The notes under the pieces were generated by a model. That model was not told the DNA's origin, made no database searches, and saw only the letters and a program-made list of their open reading frames with translations. The position numbers were made by a program, and so were the translations under genes. A stretch of 64,000 bases of DNA from Massilia sp. BSC265. Its GTDB lineage: Bacteria > Pseudomonadota > Gammaproteobacteria > Burkholderiales > Burkholderiaceae_D. The DNA lies in NCBI RefSeq assembly GCF_000740675.1, contig NZ_JPXI01000024.1, positions 211,234 through 275,233 of the forward strand, given 5' to 3'. Each line of letters starts with the position of its first letter. Positions within the stretch are counted from its first letter, which is position 1. Below, piece after piece: positions 53,449 through 62,556 of this stretch.

Positions 53449-53907
53449 CTAAGCGGTCGTGTGCCACTTCGCCAGGCTGGCCTCGTCGGAGGCCCGTGCT
53501 TCCACCCATTGCGCACCTCGCTCCGTCGTTTCCTTTTTCCAGAAAGGCGCCTTGGTCTTGAGGTAGTCCATCACGAACTCGCACGCCGCAAACGCCTCGC
53601 CGCGGTGCCGTGCTGCAACGGCCGTGAGCACGATCTGGTCGCAAGCTTGCAAGCTGCCGATTCGATGGATGACCAGGATGTCGGTGATCGACCAGCGCTG
53701 GCTGGCTTCAATGGCAATGGCCTTGAGTGCCGCCTCTGTCATGCCTGGATAGTGCTCGAGCTCCATGTGCGACACAGCGCCCGCGCCGTTCATTTCGCGT
53801 ACCGTGCCGACGAACGCAAGCACGGCCCCGATGTCCCGCTGGCCCGCCCGCAACTCCGCGATTTCGGTAGACAGATCAAAGTCCTCGCGCTGTACGCGTA
53901 CCTGCAT
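53449..53907 (-). CDS. moaE: Molybdopterin synthase catalytic subunit MoaE
   Basis: Large subunit of molybdopterin synthase, 152 aa. Family marks are GAVLAFVGTVREMN, MELEHYPGMTEAAL, ARHRGEAFAACEFVMDYLK and the catalytic Lys region KTKAPFWKKE. It pairs with MoaD, one base upstream of it in the operon. Confidence 0.95.
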   Translation of the reverse strand: MQVRVQREDFDLSTEIAELRAGQRDIGAVLAFVGTVREMNGAGAVSHMELEHYPGMTEAALKAIAIEASQRWSITDILVIHRIGSLQACDQIVLTAVAARHRGEAFAACEFVMDYLKTKAPFWKKETTERGAQWVEARASDEASLAKWHTTA

Positions 53908-53908
53908 G

Positions 53909-54166
53909 CTAGCCTCCCGTCACAGGGGGGAAGAACGCAAGCTCTGCGCCATCGCGCACGGGGCTGTCGATGCTGCCCATGGTCTGGTCGACCGCTACGC
54001 GAAACGCGCTTGCGTCGGACAGGGCTTCGGCCCAGGCGCCGCCACGTGCACGCAGCGTCTGCAGCACGTCCTGGGCAGTACGGATGTTGTCTGGCAGCGT
54101 CAGGTTCTCGAAAGAGACCCCAAGTGTTTCGCGCAGGCCAGCGAAGAGTCGCAGTTTGATTTGCAT
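53909..54166 (-). CDS. moaD: Molybdopterin synthase sulfur carrier subunit MoaD
   Basis: Ubiquitin-like sulfur carrier of 85 aa ending in the required Gly-Gly (FFPPVTGG), which is adenylated and thiocarboxylated. It starts KLRLFAGLRETLGV. The start at 54166 is the family start; the open frame to 54319 is not. moaE follows directly. Confidence 0.94.
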   Translation of the reverse strand: MQIKLRLFAGLRETLGVSFENLTLPDNIRTAQDVLQTLRARGGAWAEALSDASAFRVAVDQTMGSIDSPVRDGAELAFFPPVTGG

Positions 54167-54233
54167 GGTTGTCAGGTGAGAATCGAAGGAAATCGATGGA
54201 GCGGATTGATACTGTTTTGCCCCAGTCCTTGCG

Positions 54234-54620
54234 CTAGGTCGGCAGGAACGGAAGCGGGTTCTTCGTGGCGGCAACGGCGACGATGTAAACGAAGGTGAGT
54301 AGCGCCCCTGCCAACGCAATGGCGCGCACGCCGAGGGTTTTACCGCGCTTCAGGGCAATCGTGCCGAGCAGGACATAAGCGACAAGGGCACTCACTTTCG
54401 CTGTTACCCACGGTGCTTGACCCGGATATTGATGCGACCATGCAGCCAGGCCGAACGCCGAGGCGAGCAGGAAAGCATCGACGACATGCGGCAGTGTCTT
54501 CACCCAGCGGCGTTGCAGAAGGCCTGAGCCAGCCAGCATCCATGTGCCCCTGAGCAGGAAGAACCCTCCGGAGAGCGCCACGCAGGTCATGTGGAAATGT
54601 TTCAGCAGTAAATAGTCCAT
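54234..54620 (-). CDS. SirB2 family membrane protein
   Basis: A small integral membrane protein of 128 aa with four helices, for example LKHFHMTCVALSGGFFLLRG and ALVAYVLLGTIALKRG. It has the SirB2 features of conserved His near the N-terminus and GLAAWSHQYPG. Function unknown. It is 67 bp upstream of moaD on the same strand and could head the moaDE-modABC operon. ATG 54620 is preferred to the GTG at 54629. Confidence 0.82.
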   Translation of the reverse strand: MDYLLLKHFHMTCVALSGGFFLLRGTWMLAGSGLLQRRWVKTLPHVVDAFLLASAFGLAAWSHQYPGQAPWVTAKVSALVAYVLLGTIALKRGKTLGVRAIALAGALLTFVYIVAVAATKNPLPFLPT

Positions 54621-54835
54621 GAGCAGCACTTTCTGTCACAGCGAAATTCTAGTGGTCTCGCTGGCGCGTGGCTGTCGGCATGACGGCTTACTTCGGTCTA
54701 GTCATTCCGAGCTATGACCCAGGCCGAATGGTCGAGTTCGCACGTGATCGACGCGTGCGACAATGGGCATGCCGGCGTGGCGCATTGCCCGCATGGCGGC
54801 CACCACCCGGCCGAGCCCAGGCAACAGAGGTCATC

Positions 54836-55438
54836 ATGGAAGTCTCAACTGATTTAGCGCTTCGATCGTTTACTGAGGAATTGTGGTCGGTTCTGGCAGC
54901 ACGCCGCAACACCTCGCTGCGCCGCCTGGTGGCGCCCGGTCCCGACGAAGAGAGCTTGCTGCGCATTTGCGAAGCGGCCGGGCATGCGCCTGATCATGCG
55001 AAGCAGCGCTCGTGGCGCCTCATCATGATTCCGGCACATAAGCGCGGTGAACTGGGATCGGCGTTCGTGGACGCGCTCGCAGAGCGCGAACCTGCCGCCG
55101 ACGAACCGGCCCGCAAGGTAGCCTACGACAAGGCGTTTCATGCACCCTGCCTGCTGGTCGCGATCCTGCGCGACGATCCGGTCCTGACGGATGTGCCGCC
55201 GGCGGAACGCCTGGTTTCACTGGGGTGCGCGCTCCAGAACATGCTGACCGCGGCCCAGGCGCTTGGCATTTCAAGCGGCTTGGCCAGCGGCGCGTCGCTG
55301 GCGGGTTCCAGCATGCGTCGCCTGCTGGGACTCGAGTCGGGCGAGCAGGCCGTGTGCTTCATTGGTTTCGGCACCGCCGAGCGGCTCAAGGCTCCGCGCC
55401 CGCGGCCGCAGCCCGGACAATACCTGACGGTACTCTGA
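54836..55438 (+). CDS. Nitroreductase family protein
   Basis: A flavin-dependent oxidoreductase-like protein of 200 aa. It begins with a WSVLAARRNTSLRRL segment (the RRS-type FMN phosphate-binding start), continues with PDHAKQRSWRLIMI, and has the family end LGLESGEQAVCFIGFGTAE. NAD(P)H-dependent reductases of this type act on nitro compounds or quinones; the substrate is unknown. The ATG at 54836 fits the family; the longer frame has no similarity. It faces away from the moa/mod operon. Confidence 0.82.
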   Translation: MEVSTDLALRSFTEELWSVLAARRNTSLRRLVAPGPDEESLLRICEAAGHAPDHAKQRSWRLIMIPAHKRGELGSAFVDALAEREPAADEPARKVAYDKAFHAPCLLVAILRDDPVLTDVPPAERLVSLGCALQNMLTAAQALGISSGLASGASLAGSSMRRLLGLESGEQAVCFIGFGTAERLKAPRPRPQPGQYLTVL

Positions 55439-55467
55439 GTATGCGACAGGGTGCGGCAAGACGGTCT

Positions 55468-55719
55468 CTACACACCGCCGCACGACCCACAGCAGCCCCC
55501 GGACCGGGCGGGACGCCGCAGCAAGGGAAAACCGGAGCGCGAAATGGTGGTGTCGATTTCCTGGGGCGAGGTCAGGTCGTCATCGTAGCGCAGCTCGACC
55601 CGGCTGCTGCCCGCAGCGATTTCGACGGTGCGGATGCCAGGCATCGTCCGTAGCACGCCGAGCATTTTGTCGACGCTGGATTGGTCGAGTACTGCGTTCA
55701 GTTGAAGAGAATGTTCCAT
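55468..55719 (-). CDS. Small HMA-like domain protein
   Basis: An 83-aa protein with a ferredoxin-like heavy-metal-associated fold pattern (MLGVLRTMPGIRTVEIAAGS, and LTSPQEIDTTISRSGF). It lacks the usual N-terminal CxxC but ends in GGCCGSCGG, which could bind metal. It lies 102 bp after nrdJ on the same strand, so it may belong to that operon. Confidence 0.65.
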   Translation of the reverse strand: MEHSLQLNAVLDQSSVDKMLGVLRTMPGIRTVEIAAGSSRVELRYDDDLTSPQEIDTTISRSGFPLLRRPARSGGCCGSCGGV

Positions 55720-55821
55720 GTTTGCTCCTTGGGATTGATATCAGGTGTATTCCATCGTATCCGTGCCGTGCGACGGCTTCCTTAAAGCAGTTCACGTTTT
55801 GCGCATTGCGCTCCTCCGTCG

Positions 55822-58320
55822 TCAGCCGCAGCCGCCGATGTAATGGCACTCGGCGCAGCGTGCGCAGCCGTCGACCTTCTGCAAGGCACGTGCGCCGCAC
55901 TCGGGGCATTTTTCAGCCGGACGCGCAGGTGCGGCGGCCATGCCGGTTGCCGTGGCAAGCACCCCCTCCGGGCTGGCGTGTCCGGCACTGCGCAGCCTCA
56001 GCAGGCGGTCCAGTTCCAGGACCGGCACCTGGTTGCCGTAGCCGTCAAGGAAGCCACGCCCGATCAGGATCCGCTGCAGCATGAAGGCGATCGCGGCCAC
56101 CTCCGAATCGTGGTACACCGGCACCTGGACACCATCCTCGCGTGTGAGGAAGCCGCAGCGCACGGGTCCTTTTTCCCATACCACCTCGCGCATGTCGCCG
56201 AGCGCCTTCGCAATCGAACTTCCGGCCCGCGCTGCCATCGACAGCAGGCGCATGGTCGAAGTGATCCATTGCTGGCCGTCGCTGCGCTGGTTGGCCGGCA
56301 TGAAGAACTCGAAGGGGCGTTCGATCCTCACCTCGCGCCCGTCGAGCACCCCGTCGACACGGATGAAGCTGATCGTGAGGTAGACCGCTTTCTTGCCTTC
56401 CTGGGTGCTGTACTCCACCTTGGAAGTGACCGAATCGAGCTCGCCGATCGGGCGGCTTTCGAAGCGCCTGCGCAGCGGATCCGTCTCGGCCGGGTTGGGC
56501 GGGACGGAGGAGGGGGCGGGAGCGGAGGGCCCCGGCGCGACGCTCAGGACGCTGCCGGTGACGCTATTCGGCCGGTAGGTGGCCAGGCCCTTGAGGCCGG
56601 CCCGCCAGGCTTCGGTGTACAGGTCCTTGAATTCGGCGTATGGATAATCGGCCGGCACGTTGACGGTCTTGGAAATCGCGGTGTCGATATAGGGCTGCAC
56701 CGCCTCCATCATGCGCAGATGGTCGTGCGCAGACATCTCCAGCGCCGTCACGAACTGCCGTGGCAAAAAGCCTTCGCCGACATCGTGGCCCAGGTGGCGG
56801 TAAAGGCGCCAGGCATGGTCCGCGACCTCGTACGTGCGGGTCGTGTCGTCCGGCATGCGCTTCTTGCGGTGGTAGACCCACGAAAAGGCCGGCTCGATAC
56901 CGTTCGAGGCATTGTCGGCGAAGGCCAGGGAGATCGTTCCTGTCGGCGCGATCGACAGCAGGTGCGAGTTGCGGATCCCGTGGAGGGCGATCTCTGCGCG
57001 CAAGGCATCAGGCAGGCGTTGCACGAATTGCCCGCCCAGGTAGCGCTGCGCATCGAACAGGGGGAACGGGCCCTTTTCCTGGGCCAGCGCGATCGACGCG
57101 GCATAGGCTGCGTCGCGCAGCTCGCGGGCGATACGGGCCGCCATCTCGCGGCCGTCGTCGCTGTCGTAGCGTATCCCGAGCATGACCAGTGCGCTGCCCA
57201 GTCCCATGAATCCCAGCCCCACCCGCCGCTTGTCACGGCCCTCGGCGGCCTGTTGCGGCAGCGGCCACTGGGTTGCATCGAGCGCCAGGTCGAGCATGCG
57301 CACGCCGATCGCGGCGACCTCGCGCATGGTATCGAAGTCGAAGCGCGCATCGGGGGAGAATGGGTGGCACACATACCGTGTCAGGTTCAGCGAGCCGAGG
57401 TCGCAGCATCCGTAGGGCGGCAAGGGCTGCTCGCCGCATGGATTGGTGGCCGCCAGGCGTTCGAGGTAGTACAGGTTGTTCTCCGCGTTCATGCGGTCGA
57501 TGAACAGGACGCCCGGCTCCGCATGATCGTAGGTCGAGCGCATTACCTTGTCCCACAGGTCGCGGGCGCGCACCCGTCGGTACACCCACAGGCCGTCGTC
57601 GCGCTGGCAGGCGCCGTCGGCCATCGCGTCGGGGCCGGGTTCGGCCTGGTGGCGCAGTTCGATCTCGCCGTCGCCGAGGACCGCCGCCATGAATTCGTCC
57701 GTCACGCCGACGGACAGGTTGAAATTGCTGAACGCGCCGCCGTCCTTGGCGGCGATGAAGCGTTCGACGTCGGGATGGTCGATGCGCAGCACGCCCATCT
57801 GGGCACCGCGCCGTGCGCCCGCCGACTCGACGGTGCGGCATGAGGCGTCGAACACCTCCATGTACGAGACCGGTCCGGAAGCGCGGGAACGGGTGCCGCG
57901 CACGACGCTGCCGGCCGGACGGATCGGGCTGAAGTCGTAGCCGACACCGCCGCCGCGCCGCATGGTTTCGGCCGCTTCCGCCACGGCGGTGTAGATGCCG
58001 GGCAAGCCGTCGTGGCTGCCGGTGATCGAGTCCCCCACCGGCTGCACGAAGCAGTTCATCAGCGTGGCCTTGATCCCCAGGCCCGCCGCCGAATTGATGC
58101 GGCCAGCAGGGACGAAACCATGCTGCTGGGCCCAGAGGAAGCGCTGTTCCATCTCCTCGCGCAAGGACTCGGCCTCGTGGCCTGCCAGCGCACGCGCAAC
58201 ACGCGCGCGCACCTCGTCGATGCTGGTTTCGGGTCCTTTTGCGTACTTCTCGCGCAGTACGTCGACCGACACCTCCTGGGGAGGCATGGTTGCTGCGAAC
58301 ATGTGGTCATTGGCGTTCAT
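55822..58320 (-). CDS. nrdJ: Adenosylcobalamin-dependent (class II) ribonucleotide reductase
   Basis: Makes deoxyribonucleotides without oxygen, using B12. The 832-aa protein has [13 protein letters not shown] with the substrate-site Cys, [15 protein letters not shown] and [20 protein letters not shown] with the radical Cys. [20 protein letters not shown] is also present, and a C-terminal zinc-ribbon-like tail ([19 protein letters not shown]) follows. No small R2 subunit or NrdG activase is encoded nearby, as expected for class II. A 16-bp palindrome identical to one before ubiU lies about 90 bp upstream, and no cobalamin riboswitch is visible in the short leader. Confidence 0.93.
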   Translation of the reverse strand: MNANDHMFAATMPPQEVSVDVLREKYAKGPETSIDEVRARVARALAGHEAESLREEMEQRFLWAQQHGFVPAGRINSAAGLGIKATLMNCFVQPVGDSITGSHDGLPGIYTAVAEAAETMRRGGGVGYDFSPIRPAGSVVRGTRSRASGPVSYMEVFDASCRTVESAGARRGAQMGVLRIDHPDVERFIAAKDGGAFSNFNLSVGVTDEFMAAVLGDGEIELRHQAEPGPDAMADGACQRDDGLWVYRRVRARDLWDKVMRSTYDHAEPGVLFIDRMNAENNLYYLERLAATNPCGEQPLPPYGCCDLGSLNLTRYVCHPFSPDARFDFDTMREVAAIGVRMLDLALDATQWPLPQQAAEGRDKRRVGLGFMGLGSALVMLGIRYDSDDGREMAARIARELRDAAYAASIALAQEKGPFPLFDAQRYLGGQFVQRLPDALRAEIALHGIRNSHLLSIAPTGTISLAFADNASNGIEPAFSWVYHRKKRMPDDTTRTYEVADHAWRLYRHLGHDVGEGFLPRQFVTALEMSAHDHLRMMEAVQPYIDTAISKTVNVPADYPYAEFKDLYTEAWRAGLKGLATYRPNSVTGSVLSVAPGPSAPAPSSVPPNPAETDPLRRRFESRPIGELDSVTSKVEYSTQEGKKAVYLTISFIRVDGVLDGREVRIERPFEFFMPANQRSDGQQWITSTMRLLSMAARAGSSIAKALGDMREVVWEKGPVRCGFLTREDGVQVPVYHDSEVAAIAFMLQRILIGRGFLDGYGNQVPVLELDRLLRLRSAGHASPEGVLATATGMAAAPARPAEKCPECGARALQKVDGCARCAECHYIGGCG

Positions 58321-58405
58321 GGTTCTCGGGATAGAGGGATCCGCATGGGATCCGGTTGGTTGATCTAGAACGCCGTCAACTATCCGCGCAAAGCCACGAG
58401 GCTGC

Positions 58406-58421
58406 CTTAAACTGGTTTAAG
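58406..58421. promoter_or_regulatory. 16-bp palindrome CTTAAACTGGTTTAAG upstream of nrdJ
   Basis: The core TTAAA-N4-TTTAA has the 5-4-5 layout of FNR/DNR sites (TTGAT-N4-ATCAA) with changed half-sites. It is identical to the site at 61,444-61,459. It overlaps the 3' end of the DGC gene and lies 86 bp before nrdJ. Confidence 0.65.
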
Positions 58422-58869
58422 AAAGGGCGGGAGCCCGGGCGCCGCTATCAGCCCCGGCTGCGCACACCGGTGCAGCGGCGGGGGCGGGACCGCGCTTGCG
58501 GTCCAGTTTTTCCAGTTCTCCCGCAACGCGGGCTACCATCGCTTCAGCCTGTTCCGGATCGAAGCCGGCGTGGTAACGCTTCCTGACGCCGTGCTCGCCC
58601 AGCTGCCAGTGCATGTCGGGATCGACACCGTGGCGCGCCAGGCAGCTTCTTGCGCAAAGCAGTGGGCAGCCGTCGATCACCGCCACCGGCCGCCCGGACC
58701 TGGCGAGCCTCACCAGCGATGGCACGTCGCCACCGACTCCGGCGATACACGACATCTCGGCCGTTCCGAGGCGGTCGAGTGCAAGGGCAATGTGATTGGC
58801 CATCTGTGCGGCGCTGGAACAGCCCGAGCATGAATACACGAGCGGGAACGTGGACTTATCCTTGGGCAT
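58417..58869 (-). CDS. DGC-domain putative zinc-binding protein
   Basis: A 150-aa protein of the DGC family. It has YSCSGCSSAAQMANHIALAL with a CxxC at the N-terminus and the name-giving motif in VIDGCPLLCARSCL, then an Ala/Pro-rich tail. The several Cys residues are thought to bind zinc. It overlaps the ubiT start region by 14 bp, so it belongs to the ubiU-ubiV-ubiT operon. Its role in anaerobic metabolism is unknown. Confidence 0.8.
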   Translation of the reverse strand: MPKDKSTFPLVYSCSGCSSAAQMANHIALALDRLGTAEMSCIAGVGGDVPSLVRLARSGRPVAVIDGCPLLCARSCLARHGVDPDMHWQLGEHGVRKRYHAGFDPEQAEAMVARVAGELEKLDRKRGPAPAAAPVCAAGADSGARAPALS

Positions 58870-59341
58870 GCGTGTCTCCCCGGGGTGACGGACGGACTGG
58901 GACCGGGCGGCGCGGCAACAGACCGTCCAGCGAAAACAGCGGCTGCTCGATCGCGTCGAGGGTGTTCTTCACCAGCAGGCCCAGTTCGGTATCGCCTTCC
59001 ATGAGGAGCCGGCGGCTGAAGAACAGCGTATCGGGATCTTCCCTGCGTGCGGCAAGCAATGCGAAGTCGCGCATGCTGGCGCTGATGCTGAGGTCGGCAA
59101 TTTCGGATCGTCTCGTGGCCGAGAAGGCTCGCCCGTTCCAGCGGAAGTCGAAGGCAATCCCCGCGTCCAGTGCGCGCAGGCGCAGGCGCTTGCCGGTGAG
59201 TCCGGTGCGCACGTCGTCCGGCAAGTGCCGGGCCAATACCCGGTTGAGCGCCGCCGCGAACAGGTATGAACCCGGATACGCGGGCAGCAGGGACAGCAAG
59301 CGGCCGGCAGGCGCCGGCAGGTGTCGTGGTGAATGGTGCAT
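58856..59341 (-). CDS. ubiT: O2-independent ubiquinone biosynthesis accessory factor UbiT
   Basis: SCP2-domain lipid-binding protein of 161 aa with LLSLLPAYPGSYLFAAALNR, then the SCP2-like core (LSISASMRDFALLAARREDP and FFSRRLLMEGDTELGLLVKN). UbiT holds isoprenoid intermediates for anaerobic ubiquinone synthesis with UbiU and UbiV. The ATG at 59341 is preferred; a GTG-type start at 59371 would overlap ubiV by 4 bp and is possible. It follows ubiV and ubiU on the same strand. Confidence 0.88.
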   Translation of the reverse strand: MHHSPRHLPAPAGRLLSLLPAYPGSYLFAAALNRVLARHLPDDVRTGLTGKRLRLRALDAGIAFDFRWNGRAFSATRRSEIADLSISASMRDFALLAARREDPDTLFFSRRLLMEGDTELGLLVKNTLDAIEQPLFSLDGLLPRRPVPVRPSPRGDTHAQG

Positions 59342-59367
59342 GGATATCCTCGTCGTTCCGGCCGCGC

Positions 59368-60255
59368 TCATGCGGCCTGTTTGTCAAGCCCGGGCCTGCC
59401 GTGCCAGAAGCCGTCGCAGGCCGCCGCCGGCATCAGGCGTGCCATGTGCGCCGCAGCGGCGCTCCCGCTCAGGCTGCCTTCCAGTACTGCACGCGACAGG
59501 GCGACGACATCGATCATGTGCGCTGACTGGGGACTCAGGCGCACCACGTCCACGCCCATGGCGCGCATGGCGTCGAACTGGTCGAGCAGGTTGTAGACCA
59601 GGGCCGACTGGGTCTGGATTCCGTTCAGGATCAGGAAGGGCTGTTTCTCGCGCGTTTCCATGAGCAGGCCGTCGGGATGCTCGATGCAGCTGAAGCGGCA
59701 GTCGTCCTTGGGAAGGTTGCGGTGGCGCGCCGTGAAGCAGCGCGCCGAGAACGCCAGCGGCAGGCGGCCGTAGGCGAATACTTCCGTTTGCAATGCAGGT
59801 GGTTTCTCTCCAAGCAGGGCCGCCAGGCCGGCGCGCGACATCTCCAGGGGCATGACCCAGCGGATGGCGCCGGCCTTGGCCAGGATCGCCAGCGACGGCG
59901 CGCTGTACAGGTTCAGGTGAGGTCCGGCGACGAAGGGAAGTCCGTTCATGCAATGCACGGCGCCGAAGTCGTTCGCTTCGACCAGGTAGCGGCCATTGCC
60001 GGCGATCCGGCGCAGAGTGCCGAGGTCCGAGCTCGATTCGATCAGGACCTGGGTCGACAGCACGACCTGCTTGCCGGCCTGCTCCAGCATGGCGGCCAGC
60101 GCCAGCCAGTCGCTCAGGCGTAGTTCGTGCCGGCGCGAGCAGACGGCTTCACCGAGATAAACGATGTCGACCGGAGCTGCCGCCATCGCCTCGTAGAAGG
60201 CGAAGACGGTGTCGCGCGGCCAGTAGTATTGGATGGGACCGAGGGAAATCTTCAT
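59368..60255 (-). CDS. ubiV: O2-independent ubiquinone biosynthesis protein UbiV
   Basis: Peptidase U32-family iron-sulphur protein of 295 aa. Four Cys fit the cluster ligands: one in LGEAVCSRRHELR and three in SARCFTARHRNLPKDDCRF-SCIEHPDG. With UbiU it hydroxylates quinone precursors without oxygen. The start at 60255 (MKISLGPIQYYWPR) is the family start; the frame to 60297 overlaps ubiU. It lies 16 bp after ubiU. Confidence 0.93.
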   Translation of the reverse strand: MKISLGPIQYYWPRDTVFAFYEAMAAAPVDIVYLGEAVCSRRHELRLSDWLALAAMLEQAGKQVVLSTQVLIESSSDLGTLRRIAGNGRYLVEANDFGAVHCMNGLPFVAGPHLNLYSAPSLAILAKAGAIRWVMPLEMSRAGLAALLGEKPPALQTEVFAYGRLPLAFSARCFTARHRNLPKDDCRFSCIEHPDGLLMETREKQPFLILNGIQTQSALVYNLLDQFDAMRAMGVDVVRLSPQSAHMIDVVALSRAVLEGSLSGSAAAAHMARLMPAAACDGFWHGRPGLDKQAA

Positions 60256-60271
60256 GGGGACTCCGGATGAT

Positions 60272-61318
60272 TCATTTCCAGGGACGGTGATAGGCACCCA
60301 GCGTGTGCTGCTGGCCCTCCGCCACCTTGTCGAGTTCGGCCATCCAGGCCGGCCGAACGGAATAGCGCTGTCGTTCGGACGTACACAGGTCGATGGCGTC
60401 GCGCCAGACGCGCGTCACCTGCGCAACGTAGGCCGGGCTGCGCTGCCGGCCCTCGATCTTGATGGCGCGCGCGCCCAGCTTGATCAGCTTCGGCAGGATC
60501 TCCAGGGTATTCAGGCTGGTCGGTTCCTCGACCGCATAGTAAATATCGCCGCCCACGTCGAAGCGGCCCTTGCACAGCGTCGGGTAGCCGGCGTGCTCGG
60601 ACGGGTCGTAGCGGTCGATCAGTACCTCGTTCAGACGGGCCTCGAGGCCGGCCGGCGTAGGCTGCCAGCGTACCGCCTTGGCAGGCGAGCACACCCCGTG
60701 GGTATTCGGCGACTCCCCGGTCGCGTAGGACGACAACTGGCAGCGCCCCTCCACCATGACGCACAGGCTGCCGAAGCCGAACACTTCGATCTCGACCGGG
60801 GTGTTGCCGATCACCTGTTCTACCTGCGCGAGCGAGAGCACACGCGGCAGCACTGCGCGTGCGATTCCGAAATGGCGGTGATAAAAATTGATCGCTTCCA
60901 CGTTCGTGGCCGAGCCCTGTACCGACAGGTGCAGGCGCAGTTCAGGATGCACGCGGGCCGCATATTCCATCAGCCCGGGGTCGGCCAGGATCACGGCATC
61001 GATTCCTGCCAGTGCCGCACGGTCGATGGCCTGGCGCCAGGTATCCCAGGCGCCGGCCTGCGGGTAGGTGTTCAGTGCCAGGAAAACCTTGCGGCCGCGC
61101 CGGTGGGCATACTGGATGCCATCGGCGATGGACGCATCGCCGAAGTTCAGGCCCGCGAAGTTGCGCGCATTGGTGGCGTCGCGAAAGCCGAGGTAGACGC
61201 AATCGGCACCATTGTCCACTGCGGCCTTGAGCGCGGGGAGGCTGCCGGCAGGACAGACGAGTTCGACCGGCGCGCGCGCCGATGCCGCGCGGCTTTCATC
61301 GGATAGGGTAAATGACAT
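60272..61318 (-). CDS. ubiU: O2-independent ubiquinone biosynthesis protein UbiU
   Basis: Peptidase U32-family iron-sulphur protein of 348 aa. It has VELVCPAGSLPALKAAVDNG, DCVYLGFRDATNARNFAGLN and VFGFGSLCVMVEGRCQLSSY, with Cys ligands also in THGVCSP and TLCKGRF. It forms a heterodimer with UbiV. It is the first gene of ubiU-ubiV-ubiT-DGC, with the shared 16-bp palindrome 125 bp upstream. Confidence 0.93.
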   Translation of the reverse strand: MSFTLSDESRAASARAPVELVCPAGSLPALKAAVDNGADCVYLGFRDATNARNFAGLNFGDASIADGIQYAHRRGRKVFLALNTYPQAGAWDTWRQAIDRAALAGIDAVILADPGLMEYAARVHPELRLHLSVQGSATNVEAINFYHRHFGIARAVLPRVLSLAQVEQVIGNTPVEIEVFGFGSLCVMVEGRCQLSSYATGESPNTHGVCSPAKAVRWQPTPAGLEARLNEVLIDRYDPSEHAGYPTLCKGRFDVGGDIYYAVEEPTSLNTLEILPKLIKLGARAIKIEGRQRSPAYVAQVTRVWRDAIDLCTSERQRYSVRPAWMAELDKVAEGQQHTLGAYHRPWK

Positions 61319-61443
61319 GGATAGCGAGACGAGTAATGCCGGCCAGGGGCCGTGCTGTCGATCGGTGCCGGCATCGCGCCGGCGCTCCGGGAAAACGTCC
61401 GTCTTCCCATGTCACGACTATAGCGAGGGGGTACCTCGCCGTC

Positions 61444-61459
61444 CTTAAACTGGTTTAAG
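61444..61459. promoter_or_regulatory. 16-bp palindrome CTTAAACTGGTTTAAG upstream of ubiU
   Basis: Identical to the site before nrdJ. It lies between the ubiU start and the end of the next gene, 125 bp upstream of ubiU. FNR-like 5-4-5 spacing. Confidence 0.65.
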
Positions 61460-61476
61460 TACCGGGCAAGGAGCTG

Positions 61477-61881
61477 CTAGAGAAAACGCACCGGCTGCCC
61501 GTCCGGATCGAAAGCCACGAAGCGATCGATGGCGCCACGGTGCACGGCGTCGATCATCATCTTCAAGGCGCGTTCGACATCCTGGCCGGCCGGCGGCTGG
61601 CCGTCGCGGCCCGGCAGGGCCGCCACGAACACCATGTCCCATGGCTGGCCCGTGCGGCGCGACTCCTCGGCCAGGGACGCGAAGCTGGCCAGCTCGGCAG
61701 GCGTCTTGTCGACGCACATCACGGGTGTCAGCGCACCGCCGCGGCCGGCATCGAAGCGTTTCTTCTGCCCGGGAGAATGCGTTTGCGGCAGCTCGGCCGC
61801 AGCGAACACGAACAGCAGCTGCTGCGGCTCGTCCTGCGCGCGGGCTGCAGCAAGGAAATCGGAAAAGTCGTTGAGTTGCAT
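61477..61881 (-). CDS. Conserved hypothetical protein (often misnamed ribonucleotide reductase subunit alpha)
   Basis: A 134-aa soluble protein beginning MQLNDFSDFLAAARAQDEPQ and containing LLFVFAAAELPQTHSP and LTPVMCVDKTPAELASFASL. Proteins of this type are common in Burkholderiales. They have no ribonucleotide reductase motif despite the name they often carry, so I give no function. It lies downstream of yitT on the same strand and upstream of the palindrome that marks the ubiU promoter region. Confidence 0.72.
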   Translation of the reverse strand: MQLNDFSDFLAAARAQDEPQQLLFVFAAAELPQTHSPGQKKRFDAGRGGALTPVMCVDKTPAELASFASLAEESRRTGQPWDMVFVAALPGRDGQPPAGQDVERALKMMIDAVHRGAIDRFVAFDPDGQPVRFL

Positions 61882-61925
61882 GATATGAGATCGTAAAAAA
61901 CACCAGTCTGCCATGCCGGGCCGGA

Positions 61926-62552
61926 TCAATGCGCGAGATAGCGCCCGGGACGGTGGTTGATCGCCAGTGTCAGGTTGAGCACCGCGGTGCCAGCCAGCGA
62001 AAGCAGCCAGGCCGATGGGGGGAGCAGTGCGAGCGAGGCCAGCAGGATGAGCGCGTCGATTGCGAGCTGCACCAGGCCGGCCCGCCAGCCGAAGCGCTCC
62101 TGCAAGTAAATGCAGAGGATGTTGAAGCCGCCCAGACTGGCGCGATGGCGGAACAGCATCAAGAGGCCCACCCCGACCAGGATACCGCCCATCAGGGCGG
62201 CGTAGAGAGGATGCACCCGGGCCAGCTGCAGAGCGCCCGGCAGCATCTCGGTGCTCAGCGAGAACAGCAGCACCGCGCCAAGCGTCTTGAGGGTGAAACG
62301 CCAGCCCAGCTTGCGCAGGGCGAACGCATAGAAGGGCAGGCTCAGCACAAAGAAGATCTTGCCGAAGGCGATGCCGGTGGCGTAGTGGAGCAGCAGGCAC
62401 AGTCCGGCGACGCCGCCGGTGACCAGGCCTGCGCTGCTCATCAGGGTGACGCCGAGCGAGACCAGCATGGTGCCGCCGACCAGTGCCTGCAGGTCGTCCA
62501 GCACCGAGTGCGGGACGCTGCCCGCGCCGATGGGCTGTCCTGTGCCGGCCAT
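61926..62552 (-). CDS. YitT family membrane protein
   Basis: A 208-aa inner-membrane protein with five to six helices: LVGGTMLVSLGVTLMSSAGL, TGGVAGLCLLLHYATGIAFG, AALMGGILVGVGLLMLFRHR and ALILLASLALLPPSAWLLSL. It is the membrane half of the YitT family without the soluble C-terminal DUF2179 domain. Transport substrate unknown. It starts 4 bp after ppiC ends, so it extends the nar operon. Confidence 0.82.
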   Translation of the reverse strand: MAGTGQPIGAGSVPHSVLDDLQALVGGTMLVSLGVTLMSSAGLVTGGVAGLCLLLHYATGIAFGKIFFVLSLPFYAFALRKLGWRFTLKTLGAVLLFSLSTEMLPGALQLARVHPLYAALMGGILVGVGLLMLFRHRASLGGFNILCIYLQERFGWRAGLVQLAIDALILLASLALLPPSAWLLSLAGTAVLNLTLAINHRPGRYLAH

Positions 62553-62556
62553 CGCC

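Noticed and set aside
58321..58416. Cobalamin riboswitch before nrdJ
   Set aside because: Leader is under 100 nt and lacks the B12-box and conserved helices; only a GGATCC-GCATG-GGATCC hairpin is visible.
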